This document shows positions 33,384-44,185 of a stretch of DNA of 64,000 bases, piece by piece. Position 1 is the first letter of the stretch, and each line of letters starts with the position of its first letter. Source of the DNA: Anastrepha obliqua (lineage: Eukaryota > Arthropoda > Insecta > Diptera > Tephritidae); assembly GCF_027943255.1 (NCBI RefSeq), contig NC_072893.1:64140001-64204000 (forward strand), given 5' to 3'. A program made the translations under genes and the position numbers. The notes beneath the pieces are model-generated. The model was not told the origin of the DNA. It made no database searches and worked only from the letters and a program-made list of their open reading frames with translations.

Positions 33384-33968
33384 GTGAGTATGCAAACCTA
33401 TACATTGTAACCACATCAAAAGCGGCAGCCAGTTTTACTTGATTTTTTTCTTTTTCTTTTTATTTTTTTTTTTTGTATCTTTTTTTTTTTTGTTTCGTTG
33501 CTTGGTCAACTTCCACTACTAACTACTTACTTTTCCCAAGTCTTCATTATTTCTCGCATTCTATTTGCTGCTATTCTTCCTTTAGCTACCATTTCTACTT
33601 TGTGTTACAATTCGTTTTACTACATTTTTATTTGTTTCACGCTTTTTTGTTCTTACCGTTATTTCGTCTTAATAGTATACCATTTGATTTAATTAATTTG
33701 AAATATTGCTGCAATTTGCAATTCATTAATTCGCCTTCGTTCAGCTTGCGTACACCACTCATTCCATTTTGTTCAGCCACTCCTTGCACTACTTCAGCGT
33801 ATCCTGCGAACTAATTTGCTCGATTTTCTTCTTCACTTCATCTACTTCATTCATTTACCTTAAATTTCAGACTTGGCTTCTTCACAATTATCGTTTTCAT
33901 TTCCTATTTTCTGCCACTTTCATATTTTATAACAATTTTTCGCTTTCTTTCTTCTTTTTTTCTTTCAG

Positions 33969-34095
33969 TTTTAAAACATCGAAAGGCGTTGGCTATACAG
34001 CTCATTTTGTTGGCAATTGTCTGGTGCTTACATCGATGAAAGTCAAAGGCAAAGGTTTCCAACATTGTGTGAAATATGAATTTCAACCGAGAAAG
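33969..34095 (+). CDS. rg: rugose/neurobeachin, concanavalin-A-like domain exon c
   Basis: The first base completes the Cys codon from 33383; then [30 protein letters not shown] and [12 protein letters not shown], ending on a codon boundary before GTGAGT. Human NBEA has [20 protein letters not shown] at the same place, so identity is high. The acceptor is CTTTCAG after a long T/C-rich tract. It encodes central strands of the ConA-like domain. Confidence 0.95.
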
Positions 34096-34470
34096 GTGAG
34101 TTGGTGCACTGGTCGATGAGGTGTACGTTGACGATTGAACATTTTTCCATTTCTAAATGTTTACAATATTTCATATTTTATGAGTGGTGCCGATGAGCTA
34201 TGCCGAGTATGGGGTGGGCTTTAGGTTGATGGTTCAAATGAATGTACTCTCATTTGGTTTAATTAGCGCAATTACAACGGGCACTTAGATACTCAGGCTA
34301 TTCATGGCACGCAATTGAGGATTTGGTAGTGGTTGGCTTGCAATATTTTTGCTACCCAAATTTAATAGGTTTTCTTTGAAAATGAGCCTCATATTTTCAC
34401 GATTTAATTTAGGGATAATGGCTAGAATTCCTAAAGAAAAATAAAGTATAGAGTGTAAAATTTAAAATAT

Positions 34471-34814
34471 ATAGTATAGAGTATAGAGTGTAGAGTATAG
34501 AGTATAGAGTATAGAGTATAGAGTATAGAGTATAGAGTATAGAGTATAGAGTATAGAGTATAGAGTATAGAGTATAGAGTATAGAGTATAGAGTATAGAG
34601 TATAGAGTATAGAGTATAGAGTATAGAGTATAGAGTATAGAGTATAGAGTATAGAGTATAGAGTATAGAGTATAGAGTATAGAGTATAGAGTATAGAGTA
34701 TAGAGTATAGAGTATAGTGTATAGAGTATATAGTATAGAGTATAGAGTACAGAGTATAGAGTACATAGTATAGAGTATAGAGTATAGAGTATAGAGTATA
34801 GAGTATAGAGTATA
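34471..34814. repeat. heptamer minisatellite (TATAGAG)n
   Basis: About 49 copies of the 7 bp unit TATAGAG with few variants (TGTAGAG near 34489, TATAGTG near 34716, TACAGAG and TACATAG near 34748-34765). Because 7 is not a multiple of 3, one - strand frame stays open as a peptide of seven-residue repeats, which is accidental. It lies in the intron between exons c and d. Confidence 0.97.
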
Positions 34815-36521
34815 AAGCGCTTACTATAATGTAGAGGGCTTAGAGTATAGCAGCTACATAAAAAATTGGTTGTAGCCGAACAAAGTGGTACTGGCCTGAA
34901 GGTAATGTCAGCTTCCCTAATTAATTATAAAATATCCTTGGCATATGGACTCTCAACGCTTAGGAGTTGGACTACAGAGCGAATCCAAGTCAGATGATCC
35001 AACTATTTATATTAGGTCATTGTCGTTAACTTTTTTGAAATTGGTATATTTGTAGGCTTGAGTATAATAAAAAGTAAACTGAAAAATTTTTGGAAGATTT
35101 TAAAAAATTTTTAGATTTGTTCAATGCTGGAAATTATGATATAAATTTATCTGAAGCAGCATAAAAATTTTGTTTCCCAAAAAATCTTGAGAAAAAATGA
35201 TTTAAAGAAACAAATTTTTATTAAAATTTTTTTGGAAAAAATTTGTATTTTTTGAAAAATTTTTTTTATTTTTTGGAAAAAAATTTTATTTTTTTATTTT
35301 TAAGTCAGGGCAGATCTTGCCTCAAATTTGTGTTTTATTTTTTCTCTTTGTTATTAGCGATTCGTTAAAGCAATATTGTGCATTGCAATAATTAAAAAGA
35401 AAAAAAAAACTAAAACCAAAACAAAATAATAAAAAAGAAATTACCAAAAAAACATGGTATTTCTCTTAATAATTTGTTAAAAAAGTTTATTTCATGCTAA
35501 AAGCAGTAGGCCAACATTTTTTTTAAATGTTAAAAAGAACCGAATATATTTGCCTCGAATAATTTGAATAAATCTCCAAATCATTAATTTTTCTTTGAAG
35601 TGATTGATCTGAAGATGGTTTTAATCTAAAGTTGAAAATGTCAGAAACGCATTCGGAGACTTGAAATTGTCTGGAGAGGGATCATCACTATTAGAAAAAA
35701 TTGCATTTAGCATTCCGTGTTTCATGCTCACAGTGGGTTTCGAACCCGGGGTAGCAGTGTGGCACTTGCAAAAAAAAAACCCCTGCTATATAAGTTTTGA
35801 CCAAAAAAAAAGTGAAATAAAGTTCGCCTATTTTTCGTCGAAGCAGAACTGAATCTGAACCTAACTTTTATAGTCGAACATGGCTGAAGCTGAGGCCGAA
35901 ATTCGGTCAGACTCCAAAGAGGATAGATTACCGTGTTTAGCCTTCAGCTATGATGAAAAATGAAATTGAGCGAGCACACTTCAGTTGCTACATCACCGCA
36001 TACTCGGCCGTCGAATTCTGCCTGCGCATTTCACACTTCTTCACACACTCCTTAAATCAATAGTACGGCAACGTAGCAACATCAACGAAAACTGGGTTAG
36101 TTTATTTGGTATATCACTAAACACTCTCAGTATTTTCATAAATAAGTCGCTTTGTTACCTCTGTTACGTCACATGGATTCTTTCAAGTTCGGTTCGGTTA
36201 ACGGTCCGATATTGGCCACACCCTCTGAATTTTTTTCACCATGTCAAGCCATACTCTACTTGAAATCAAACTTTCAAATCAAAGCTACTAGGGGCGTCGG
36301 GTAGTATCGTTTTAAAATGAAACTGGAAAATATGAGAAAAGGTTATTTGTTTTAAAAAGAATTTGGAAAGAAGTAGAGACACAGATATTTTACGTAGCCA
36401 AATTGAGCTTCTTAAGTATTGTGGTCCTCTAGGAACTATACACGAAATTTAACCAAATGAACCTCAACACAATATTTCAAAAAAACTAAGAAAATATAAT
36501 CGTTTTTTGTACTTCTTGCAG
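34815..36521 (+). other. intron between exons c and d
   Basis: AT-rich with T- and A-homopolymers (35200-35300). At 35738-35756 a B-box-like palindrome (GGGTTTCGAACCC) occurs without an A box. The end reads CTTCTTGCAG before the exon at 36522. Confidence 0.6.
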
Positions 36522-36641
36522 TGGTATATGATTGCCATAGTGTACATATATAATCGTTGGACAAAAAGCGAAATAAAGTGCCTCGTTAATGGACAATTGG
36601 CGTCCAGTACCGAAATGGCGTGGTTCGTTTCTACAAACGAC
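36522..36641 (+). CDS. rg: rugose/neurobeachin, concanavalin-A-like domain exon d
   Basis: Exactly 40 codons: [20 protein letters not shown] then [20 protein letters not shown]. Human NBEA has WYMISIVHIYNRWRNSEIRC here. It starts after CTTGCAG and ends on a codon boundary before GTAAGT. With exon c it forms the strongest match to NBEA in the window. It codes for strands of the ConA-like sandwich. Confidence 0.96.
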
Positions 36642-36744
36642 GTAAGTACTTTGATATGCTTTTGCACTCTTAAAACTTCTGTACTTTTCAATAATTCACA
36701 ATCTTCACTGCTATTAAACATCTTCACTTCTTGTCGCTTTGCAG

Positions 36745-36891
36745 CCATTCGATAAGTGTTACATTGGCGCAACGCCCGAACTGGATGAGGAGCGCGTCTT
36801 TTGCGGGCAAATGTCAGCGATTTACCTATTCAGCGAAGCGTTGACAACGCAGCAGATTTGTGCGATGCATCGCCTGGGGCCGGGCTATAAG
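36745..36891 (+). CDS. rg: rugose/neurobeachin, concanavalin-A-like domain exon e
   Basis: Forty-nine codons: [38 protein letters not shown] and [11 protein letters not shown]. Human NBEA has RVFCGQLGAVYVFSEALNPA at this place. It starts after TTTGCAG, is in phase 0 at both ends and is followed by GTGAGT. The intron between exons d and e is only 103 bp, the shortest here. This exon closes the ConA-like domain. Confidence 0.96.
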
Positions 36892-37329
36892 GTGAGTTGT
36901 TGAAGAATAAAATTTAAAAAATAAAATAAGAAAATTTTAAAAACTAAAAAAAGTTAAGAAAATTAAAAAAATTAAGAAAATAAAAAAATTAAAAATAGAA
37001 GAGTCACATGAAGTTAGTTATGAAGTTTAAGTAATATTTTTATTTAGTTTATCATTGCACAGGCTTTTTACGTTTAACATTTTCGTAAGAGTTGCTGTGA
37101 TATGTTTTAGCTTTGACATTATTGTAAAGTTGTAGACAAAGAAAAAAAAAAAGACAAAACACAATTTTGATTCACACTATTGTTTTATCCTTTTTCCTGT
37201 TCTCTTTTTCTGTCTTTTCCCAAACACGCTTTTTTTGGGCACATTGCAAATGCTACCCACTAAATTCAATAATGAAATGCTGTCTTTGTAAAACGTTCAA
37301 AAACTCAATTTTTTTCGTCATAATATTTT
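36892..37329. other. intron sequence after exon e
   Basis: Begins with the donor GTGAGT; A-rich AAAATT-type sequence at 36905-36995. No gene or dispersed repeat recognised. Confidence 0.6.
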
Positions 37330-38490
37330 TTTTAATTGGGTTTTGTATTCATAAAAACTATTACTTTCGTTTATTTTTCGAATATTAAACATTCTTCATG
37401 TTTAAATTTGCAAAAAAAAAAACCAAATTATTCATGCTTTAAAATTATTTATGCGGTTATATTTTTCTAAATTATTGTTGTCGCATTGTTTCTTTTGTTT
37501 TGAATTCAAAATGTTCTTCGTACTTCATATTAAAATTTATGACATTATATAATTTTCCAAAAAAAAAAAAAAAAAATTATTGATATTTTTATACGATATT
37601 ATTTTTCTAAATTTTTTTTTTTGATTTTTTTTTGAGTGTTTTTGTAAATATGGTTTTCCTTAAATTTATGACATTATATAACTTATAAAAAATTCTTTAA
37701 AATTAAAAAAAAACGCTAAACCATAATTTTCGATGATTTGGAATTTTTTTCGAATATTAAATATTTTTCATAATGTGTATTAAAATTCTTGAAAACTTAT
37801 AATTTTCTTAAAAAATATTTAAAATTAAAAAAAAAAAAATAAACTTGTTGAAATTATCCAAATTCGTTCACGAAAATTTTTTTCTAAATTACTATTTGCG
37901 ATTTTTTTTCCTAATACCAAATATTTTTCATATTATATATTAAAATTCATGTCATTTTATAACTTTCCTAAACATTATTTTAAATTGACAAAAAAAAATG
38001 TATTGAAATTATTAAATTTCTCATGCGAGAACATTTTTCTGAATTATTATTTTCAATTATTTCGAAATATATTTTTTCAAATACTAAATTGTATATTAAA
38101 ATTCATGACATTATATAATTTTTCTAAACATGATTTGAAATTGACAAAAAAAAAATGTACTCAAATCATTGAAATTCTTATGCGACAAAATTTTTCTGAG
38201 TTACTATTTTCAATTATTTCGAATATTTTTTTTCGAATATTAAATATTTTTCATATTGCATATAAAAACTTTATGGCATATATTTTACATAAAAATTATT
38301 TAAAATTAAAAAAAAAAACTTATTGGAATTATTCCAATTATGCGGTGACATTTTTCTAAATTACTATTTTCGATAACTTTTTTTTCAAATATGTAATATT
38401 CATAATGTATATAAAAATTTACGGCATCATATAAACTTCCCAAAAATTATTTAAAATTAAAAAAAAAAAAATTATTACAATTATTCAAAC
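37330..38490. repeat. AT-rich decayed tandem repeat, period about 140-160 bp
   Basis: Seven or eight diverged units just upstream of exon f. Markers are 'ttaaaattcatgacattat', 'ataattttcctaaacatt', an A tract, 'attattcaaattctcatgcg' and 'ttttcgaatattaaatattt', which recur near 37380, 37540, 37670, 37750, 37920, 38090, 38230 and 38390. Frames within it are accidental. It appears old and has no transposon ends. Confidence 0.85.
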
Positions 38491-38598
38491 TCTCATATAT
38501 AATATCTCTATTTCATAATTCAAAATTTACCCACCGTTTCACATTCGAAATCGTTTTCAACCGTCTCCTGCGTTCCGTCGTTTCTCAAAAATACACAG

Positions 38599-38655
38599 TC
38601 ACAATTCCGCTTTGACAACGAGTGCTATTTGAACCTGCCGGACAATCACAAACGG
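38599..38655 (+). CDS. rg: rugose/neurobeachin exon f, short (conserved) form
   Basis: Nineteen codons, [19 protein letters not shown], starting after CACACAG and ending on a codon boundary before the strong donor GTGAGT (38656-38661). Joined to 46951 it gives HKRVLYDGKL; human NBEA has [10 protein letters not shown] at this place. This is the evidence that 38655 is the ancestral donor. The frame, however, continues open past it into the GC-richer extension described at 38656-39073. Confidence 0.92.
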
Positions 38656-39073
38656 GTGAGTCAGAACAACAACAACAACACCACCAATATCAACAATAAA
38701 TCCACGACGGTGCTGCTAGCCGAACAAGAGGCTCAGGCCATCGACTGGGCCGATGAGAAGCTCGATTTGAGTGCGGCTTTTTCGAAAATTCGTGCAGTGC
38801 TCTCAGCGCGAAATGCTTCTGCCAATGCGGTGCTCAATGCCTTGGGAGGTGTTGTGGTCGATCAGATGGCGTCTAGCGGCGCCACTACGTCGGGTACCTC
38901 CACAACATCAACATCGACAGCGGCGAATGCCAACAGCGCTAGCGGAAGCCATGCGGCTGGCGCAAACAACAACAATCAGTATGGTAGCGTTGCGGGTGTA
39001 GCCGGCGCCAACGATAACAACAAAATCATCTCAGATCCTTTGTGTCATTTGCCAACGGGGAACACGTCCTTTG
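38656..39073 (+). CDS. rg: rugose, alternative extension of exon f
   Basis: The frame stays open for 418 bases past the conserved donor, in a region clearly richer in G and C than the introns on both sides. It encodes [60 protein letters not shown], then a Ser/Thr/Ala/Asn-rich low-complexity part, ending [17 protein letters not shown] plus one base. A donor GTATTT follows at 39074. The one-base remainder fits the next segment at 39259. The insert has no counterpart in vertebrate NBEA at this place that I know of. It is read as an alternatively used coding segment; whether transcripts include it is inference. Low-complexity Asn and Ser/Thr runs are common in fly-specific protein loops. Confidence 0.75.
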
Positions 39074-39258
39074 GTATTTATTTGTTTTAAATTTATTATT
39101 TCATTTTTTTCGCATTTTTTACTTCTTGTTTCTCATTTGTTGTTTGTGTAAAGAGATTTGCACTTCAATTGAAATTTATTTATTTTTCATTTGTTGTTTT
39201 TTTCCTGTTTCTCTTTTTTTTTGTGTTTTTCTTATACTTTGTATTGCTTTTCCTTTAG

Positions 39259-39353
39259 AACAATTGCGTCGTATTTCGTCTACTTCCGCTGCTGGTTTGG
39301 AGCTTTTGAGGGGATACTCCACTCAGACCGAAGAAATTAATCAGCTTAAAGCT
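39259..39353 (+). CDS. rg: rugose, alternative insert exon g
   Basis: The first two bases complete a Glu codon with the last base of 39073; then QLRRISSTSAAGLELLRGYS and TQTEEINQLKA. It is preceded by TTTCCTTTAG and followed by GTAAGC, and ends on a codon boundary, so it can join 46951 in frame just as 38655 can. It contains a possible PKA site, RRIS, which is notable in an A-kinase anchoring protein, though that is motif matching only. It would be used together with the extension 38656-39073. Confidence 0.72.
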
Positions 39354-40415
39354 GTAAGCATTTTTAAGTATTTTATATTTTTTTTATATTCTTTCTTTGT
39401 TCATTCGTTATGTTGTGTATGTGTGTGATATTTTCGTTTTTCATCTAAGAGTTGATTTTTTGTCACTTTTTCGGCGGACACACTCATTTAATTCTAAATG
39501 TGCAGCACAGCCACTGTGTGTGTGTGTCTTTGTGGAGTCTGGATACTGGAAATTTAAGAAATTAGTGCTTTAATTAAAATTACTAATTTGTAGAAGATTA
39601 AGTGAGCTTTGATTATGTTTATTTGTATGAATTCAAAAACGCTTTATTGGTTGGGCTTAATTTTCTCTATTTTTAATAGCAAAAAAAGGTTATCACATAG
39701 AATATTGCACATTACTTAAAAAAATATTTTTCTATAGCTAGAAAATAAGCTAGTATCTGCGGCTTCAAACTTCTTTTTGGGCTTTGAAATTATTTTCTAT
39801 AATTGGATATAAGAACAAAATCACAAAAAAATCCATACCAAAATGGCACTCTTTGTTTTTTTTTTTTGGTATTTGCAAATATCTTGGTTTCCGAAATGAA
39901 ATCATTAAAAGATTTATCAACATACTAAACATTGTTTTTTTTCTTTCCCTTAATTTTTTTCTATTTCTTAAAGAGGTAAACTAGTAAATGTATCTAGCTG
40001 TGGGTAGCCTGGTCAGGAAAATAAAAATAGCCTTAAATTAATGACTTACAAACTTTTCCTCACATCAATAGCTTAGTGTAATAGGCAGAAAGTTTGCGAA
40101 TTTTTAATTTTTTTCCAAAATTTTTTTTTCCAAAATTCTCAAATTTTTTTTTTTTTTGAAAAAAATTATTGTTTTTGTTCTTAAACAAAGTGTTTTTTTT
40201 TCAAATGAAATTTTTTTTTTTCAAACAAAAATTTAATTTTTTTTTTTCAAACAAAAATTTTCCAAAAAAAAAAAATTTTCAAAAAAAATTTTTTGCCACA
40301 AAAAATCCTTAAAATTCAAAGTAAACCTAATGTGCACATTTTTCCTTTAGATATATGTAAATGTGCAAGTAAAATTTAACAAGTTTATTCAGAGCGGCCC
40401 CTCGGCGCCCCCTAT
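39354..40415. other. intron, T-rich, without gene
   Basis: Contains homopolymer-rich sequence (40100-40300, alternating T and A runs). No domain or repeat family was recognised apart from the MITE that follows. Confidence 0.5.
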
Positions 40416-40558
40416 CGGCGCAAAATTAATCACCTTGTCGGAAGATAGAACGCGTAAAGGTCGAAATAAAGATTTCCATCACTTAAAATCATTTTGTTTT
40501 TAAATTTAATAAAAAAGCTATTACAAAAAAATGGGATGCTTAATTTTGCGCCATTTTA
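40416..40558. mobile_element. MITE copy, AAGGTGGCGC family, shortened
   Basis: Left side CGGCGCAAAATTAATCACC and right side GGATGCTTAATTTTGCGCCA correspond to the ends of the copy at 23139-23370; inside, 'cgtaaaggtcgaaataaaga' is a diverged match to 'cgtgaaggtcaaacgaaagg' there. The element is about 90 bp shorter. Confidence 0.7.
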
Positions 40559-42499
40559 TATGTATGCATATTTGGTGGCTACCTCCTAAAAAGTCAAGAA
40601 GGAAATGTTTAATATTTTTTATGCATTTAAATAGTTCGGAGATGGAACTGTATAACAAAAAAATGGTGAAAGTTCGGCTTACAATATAATCTGCATTTTG
40701 TTGCCTAGGGTAGTAATTAATTTTGATGTGGCTATTACGAAATTAATATATTATTCCACTGCGACCGCCGCTGTTAAAAACGTCATTGACCATCGCTTTC
40801 CGGAAATTTAAAGCAGTCGGATTTTGTTCCCAAAAGCTTTTGGGATGACTTACACAGCAAAAGAGTCATTTTTTATGGTGCATACCTGTGCGTTTCTTTA
40901 AAATTAGAATCAGGGAAATAAAAAATATATACTAATTTTAACTAAAATTTTTTTCTAATCGACAGATTTCTTTCTTACCTCGAATTCTGAATTTCATAGG
41001 TTAGCTGAACTCAAATCTGAAATTGAAACTGAAATGGTTCAAAAGAGAGAATGCAATATGAAAGACGGAACTTATAGAAATAGAGCCAATCTCAACGTAG
41101 ATTGGTTGCAAGAGATTTCAGGTATCAGGATTTTAGAAAAATTTCTTGAAAACAGACTGCACGTCAAAATGAAATATAGTTTTTTTTAAGCGACTAATGT
41201 CTAATGACTAATATTTGTTCCCTTGCGATTTGTGTATAATTAATTTTCATGATTTTTATTTTTTGTTTTATTTTAATATTAATTGTTTTAGAACATTGAA
41301 CGAATTTCATAAGCAACAATTAAGTCATGTGAAAAGTACATTTTATGCTTTCATCCATAATAGCCATCATCAAGGCCTAATTGCAAAAGTATAAGTTTGA
41401 ATAAAAATTTTATAAAATACAAATCGCGAAAAGTTATTCAATTCAAAGCTTTCCAGGTTTCTCAATTTCAAGTACTTCTCCCACGCTAACCATAATTGGC
41501 CAATCGCTCTTACGCTACGAGTTGAACTAAAAAACTTTGCATAAACATTTTTGTGCCTCAAGAGGTGAAGCAATTAAAACTTTAGTTTAGCAAAACCCGA
41601 GGAGTAAATTGAGCGGGCGAGAGAGGAGGAAGGGAAACAAGGTTTGAATTTTGTTAAACAAACAAATCAACACCAAACGAAGCGGGCGTTTATTGCAACA
41701 GATGACTTACAATGCAGGAACAGCAGGTTTCAAAGCCTTGCTTCCACTCACGTGTGTGCATATTTACATGTGTAGTTGTACGTATTTATATATAAACGTA
41801 TTTAAGTACAAGGATACGATGTTTTATTAAATGTATGTATATCCTTTTATTCAATCATTGAAATTATTAGAGCATGAAATTTACGCTTGCAATTAATTGA
41901 GTTGCAAGGCGGCGCGGCGTGGCAGTATGCTGCCTGTTTTCCACATCATCATGTCTTTCAATCGCATTCTCATATACCCATACATGTGCATGTGCATGAA
42001 TTTGTGTGTACTGCACTAATACAAGCCCACTGCCTCAACTCTTAAGCCTTCCAAGGGTGTGCTGAGACTTCGGTTGAATGAGAATCGAGCCGCCGCGGGG
42101 CTTAGCATTCAATGCGATTCCGTTTCATTGCATGCCAAAGTTGCGTCCTTCAGTCAGTTGGCCTTTGAGGCCTCCACCTCAACAGCATCTTGTAGGCAAA
42201 CCAATGCGTCTAGGCGCTTGTAAAGGAGTGTTCGCATTGCAGCGCAAATTGTTGGCATACTTAAGGAGAGAGAGCAGGTGGTCGTGTGCAAAGTGAAATG
42301 AGAACGTTAGTGTTAAAGTGTAGGCAGTAAAAACGAAACAAAAAAAATTGGAATTTTAACAACTTTCGCTAGCTGGTTAAAAAGAATAAGTTTTTACGTA
42401 ATTTAAATAAAGAAATTGAAGGAAAATGTTGCATCATTACTACATTTCATAACATCGTACAACAACTCTTAACTTTTTGATTGGCGCAGATTAGGTTAC
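40559..42499. other. intron without recognised gene
   Basis: AT-rich, with a GC-richer stretch at about 42030-42290 whose frame (42078-42296) shows no known domain. No repeat or RNA could be supported. Confidence 0.45.
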
Positions 42500-43380
42500 A
42501 GTGGTTGTCACTCTCTATTTCATAAGGGTGTAGAGTGGGCCCACTTAGACCTGGAGGTCAATTGGAAAGCCACTACTTTGAACTCAAGCTCCCTCTCTAA
42601 TTCCCAAAGTTAAGTAACCACTTCATCTCTTTGATAAACAATAAAAATCCTGTGGATGGCTGCCAATTTCAAGTTCGTTAGACATACAAATTTATCGATA
42701 AACATTAAATTCTGACAAGAGCGGGCCAATCGCAGAGGAAGTGTTTAGCGCTTTCCACCTCCTGCTCGTCTTTGTACCTGCGAAAGAAGTCATTTACGTT
42801 TCCTATGTGGAGTGCCCGGTGATGGTACCAACTACCGTACCAATGGAAGGCCGCTCTAGATCGATAAAGTTCTGTGTTCATTTCTTCTAGGTCAGACCAG
42901 TGGGCTCTATGGCGCATCTAATGTTGGCTTGCGCAATGTAAACCAAACTGATCAACAGCCTGCTTGAGGATAAAGGGACGTCCACATATTGAGCAGAATT
43001 GCCTGATTTAAATTAGTTTCTCGCCGAGCGAGCTCATCTGCGATGCAATTTCGAGGAATATCTCAGTGTCCATACAACGTTGGTGGTGCACCGCTCATTA
43101 CGAATGGCTCTACATTCAGTTGCTACTTCGAAAGAAGTGGTATTGCATTGTACAGATTTTATGGCAGCTTGACTGTCCGAGTAGATAGTGAACTCTTATA
43201 CTGCAACAGACGAGTTCCTGACCTGCAGCGCAGCCTCCTTTACAGACATTAACTCAGGTTGAAAAACGCTGCAGTTTTCAGGTAGCCGTAGACTTAAGTG
43301 CAACTGCAGCACTTCTGGGCGTATGCTACTCCCGGTCTGGAGCCATCAGTGAAGTTAGCCACTTATCCCGGCTCAAAGTA
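42500..43380 (-). pseudogene. LINE RNase H plus zinc-knuckle relic
   Basis: On the - strand: weak FTDGS-like start near 43340, CIADELARRETN near 43050-43015, and then DEQEVESAKHFLCDWPALVR near 42770-42710, the zinc-knuckle segment with H and C spaced as in R1/LOA-type LINEs. Many stops. The order and type match the relics at 31940-32700 and 19252-19690. Confidence 0.65.
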
Positions 43381-43489
43381 TTCAACGTTCATCTTTCTGG
43401 AATTTGCGCGGAAAAATTATTTTCAAAACAAAATTCTGGAGCAATATAATCTAGCTCCCTATTTGTTCCCAGAAGAATTGCGAAAATTT

Positions 43490-44185
43490 TCGATAGAACA
43501 AAGTCTTAGTCCAGCACATCTCAATATTTTTTTTACAGTGGCTTACACCCGACCAGGCATAGCCAAATGATTTTCAGAACTTCCAGCTATGAATAAAATA
43601 TCGACAAATGAATAAGAACAATAATTTTATTTGTTTTTTTTTCTTTTTAAACTGATTATGAGCTAACAAAATGAAAATACAAAGCCGAGAGTGGCCAATA
43701 ATTTCCAAATTTCAGTCATAGAAATCTTTTTATTACGTGAAAAATTATTCCAAGTCGTTTTCTGACAGACCTATTTTTTCATTGTTCTGTAGTAGAATTT
43801 TAGGGGGCTAATTTTTGTGGATCAAATTAACAATCCAGCTCATCTCATTATATTTTAGTTTTTCTAAATACTCTTGATTTCCAAATATTTCTCAAAAAAA
43901 TCTTTTTATTTCGTGGAAAAATGTTCTGAGTCGTTTTCTGGCAAACATATTTTTGTCAATTTTCTTTAGTAGAATTTTACGCTGATCGTTTTTATAGTTC
44001 AAACTTTTAGTCCAAAACGTCTCAATATTTTTTTTTTTATAAATTCTTATAAGTTGCAAATTTTGCCTTTACTACTACTTAAAAAGTGTTATAACTCGCT
44101 TTCTGACAAACCTATTTCTTCATAATTCTATAGTAGAATTCCACGAGGATCACTTTTGTAGAGCATTTTAACCCGCTCGCTGCCC
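43490..44185. repeat. decayed tandem repeat, period about 190 bp
   Basis: Three or four units marked by 'tcgttttctgacagacctat' and 'tagtagaattttacg' (43755, 43945, 44100 and nearby), and by 'tcttagtccagcacatctca' (43502, 43840, 44005). Old and AT-rich. No coding content. Confidence 0.75.

Noticed and set aside
34431..34766. - strand frame with YSILYTL repeats
   Set aside because: It is a translation of the 7 bp minisatellite; the period guarantees an open frame of this sequence.
35738..35756. tRNA-like B box (GGGTTTCGAACCC)
   Set aside because: A perfect palindrome fits the T-arm in either direction, but no acceptor stem, A box or anticodon arm could be folded around it.
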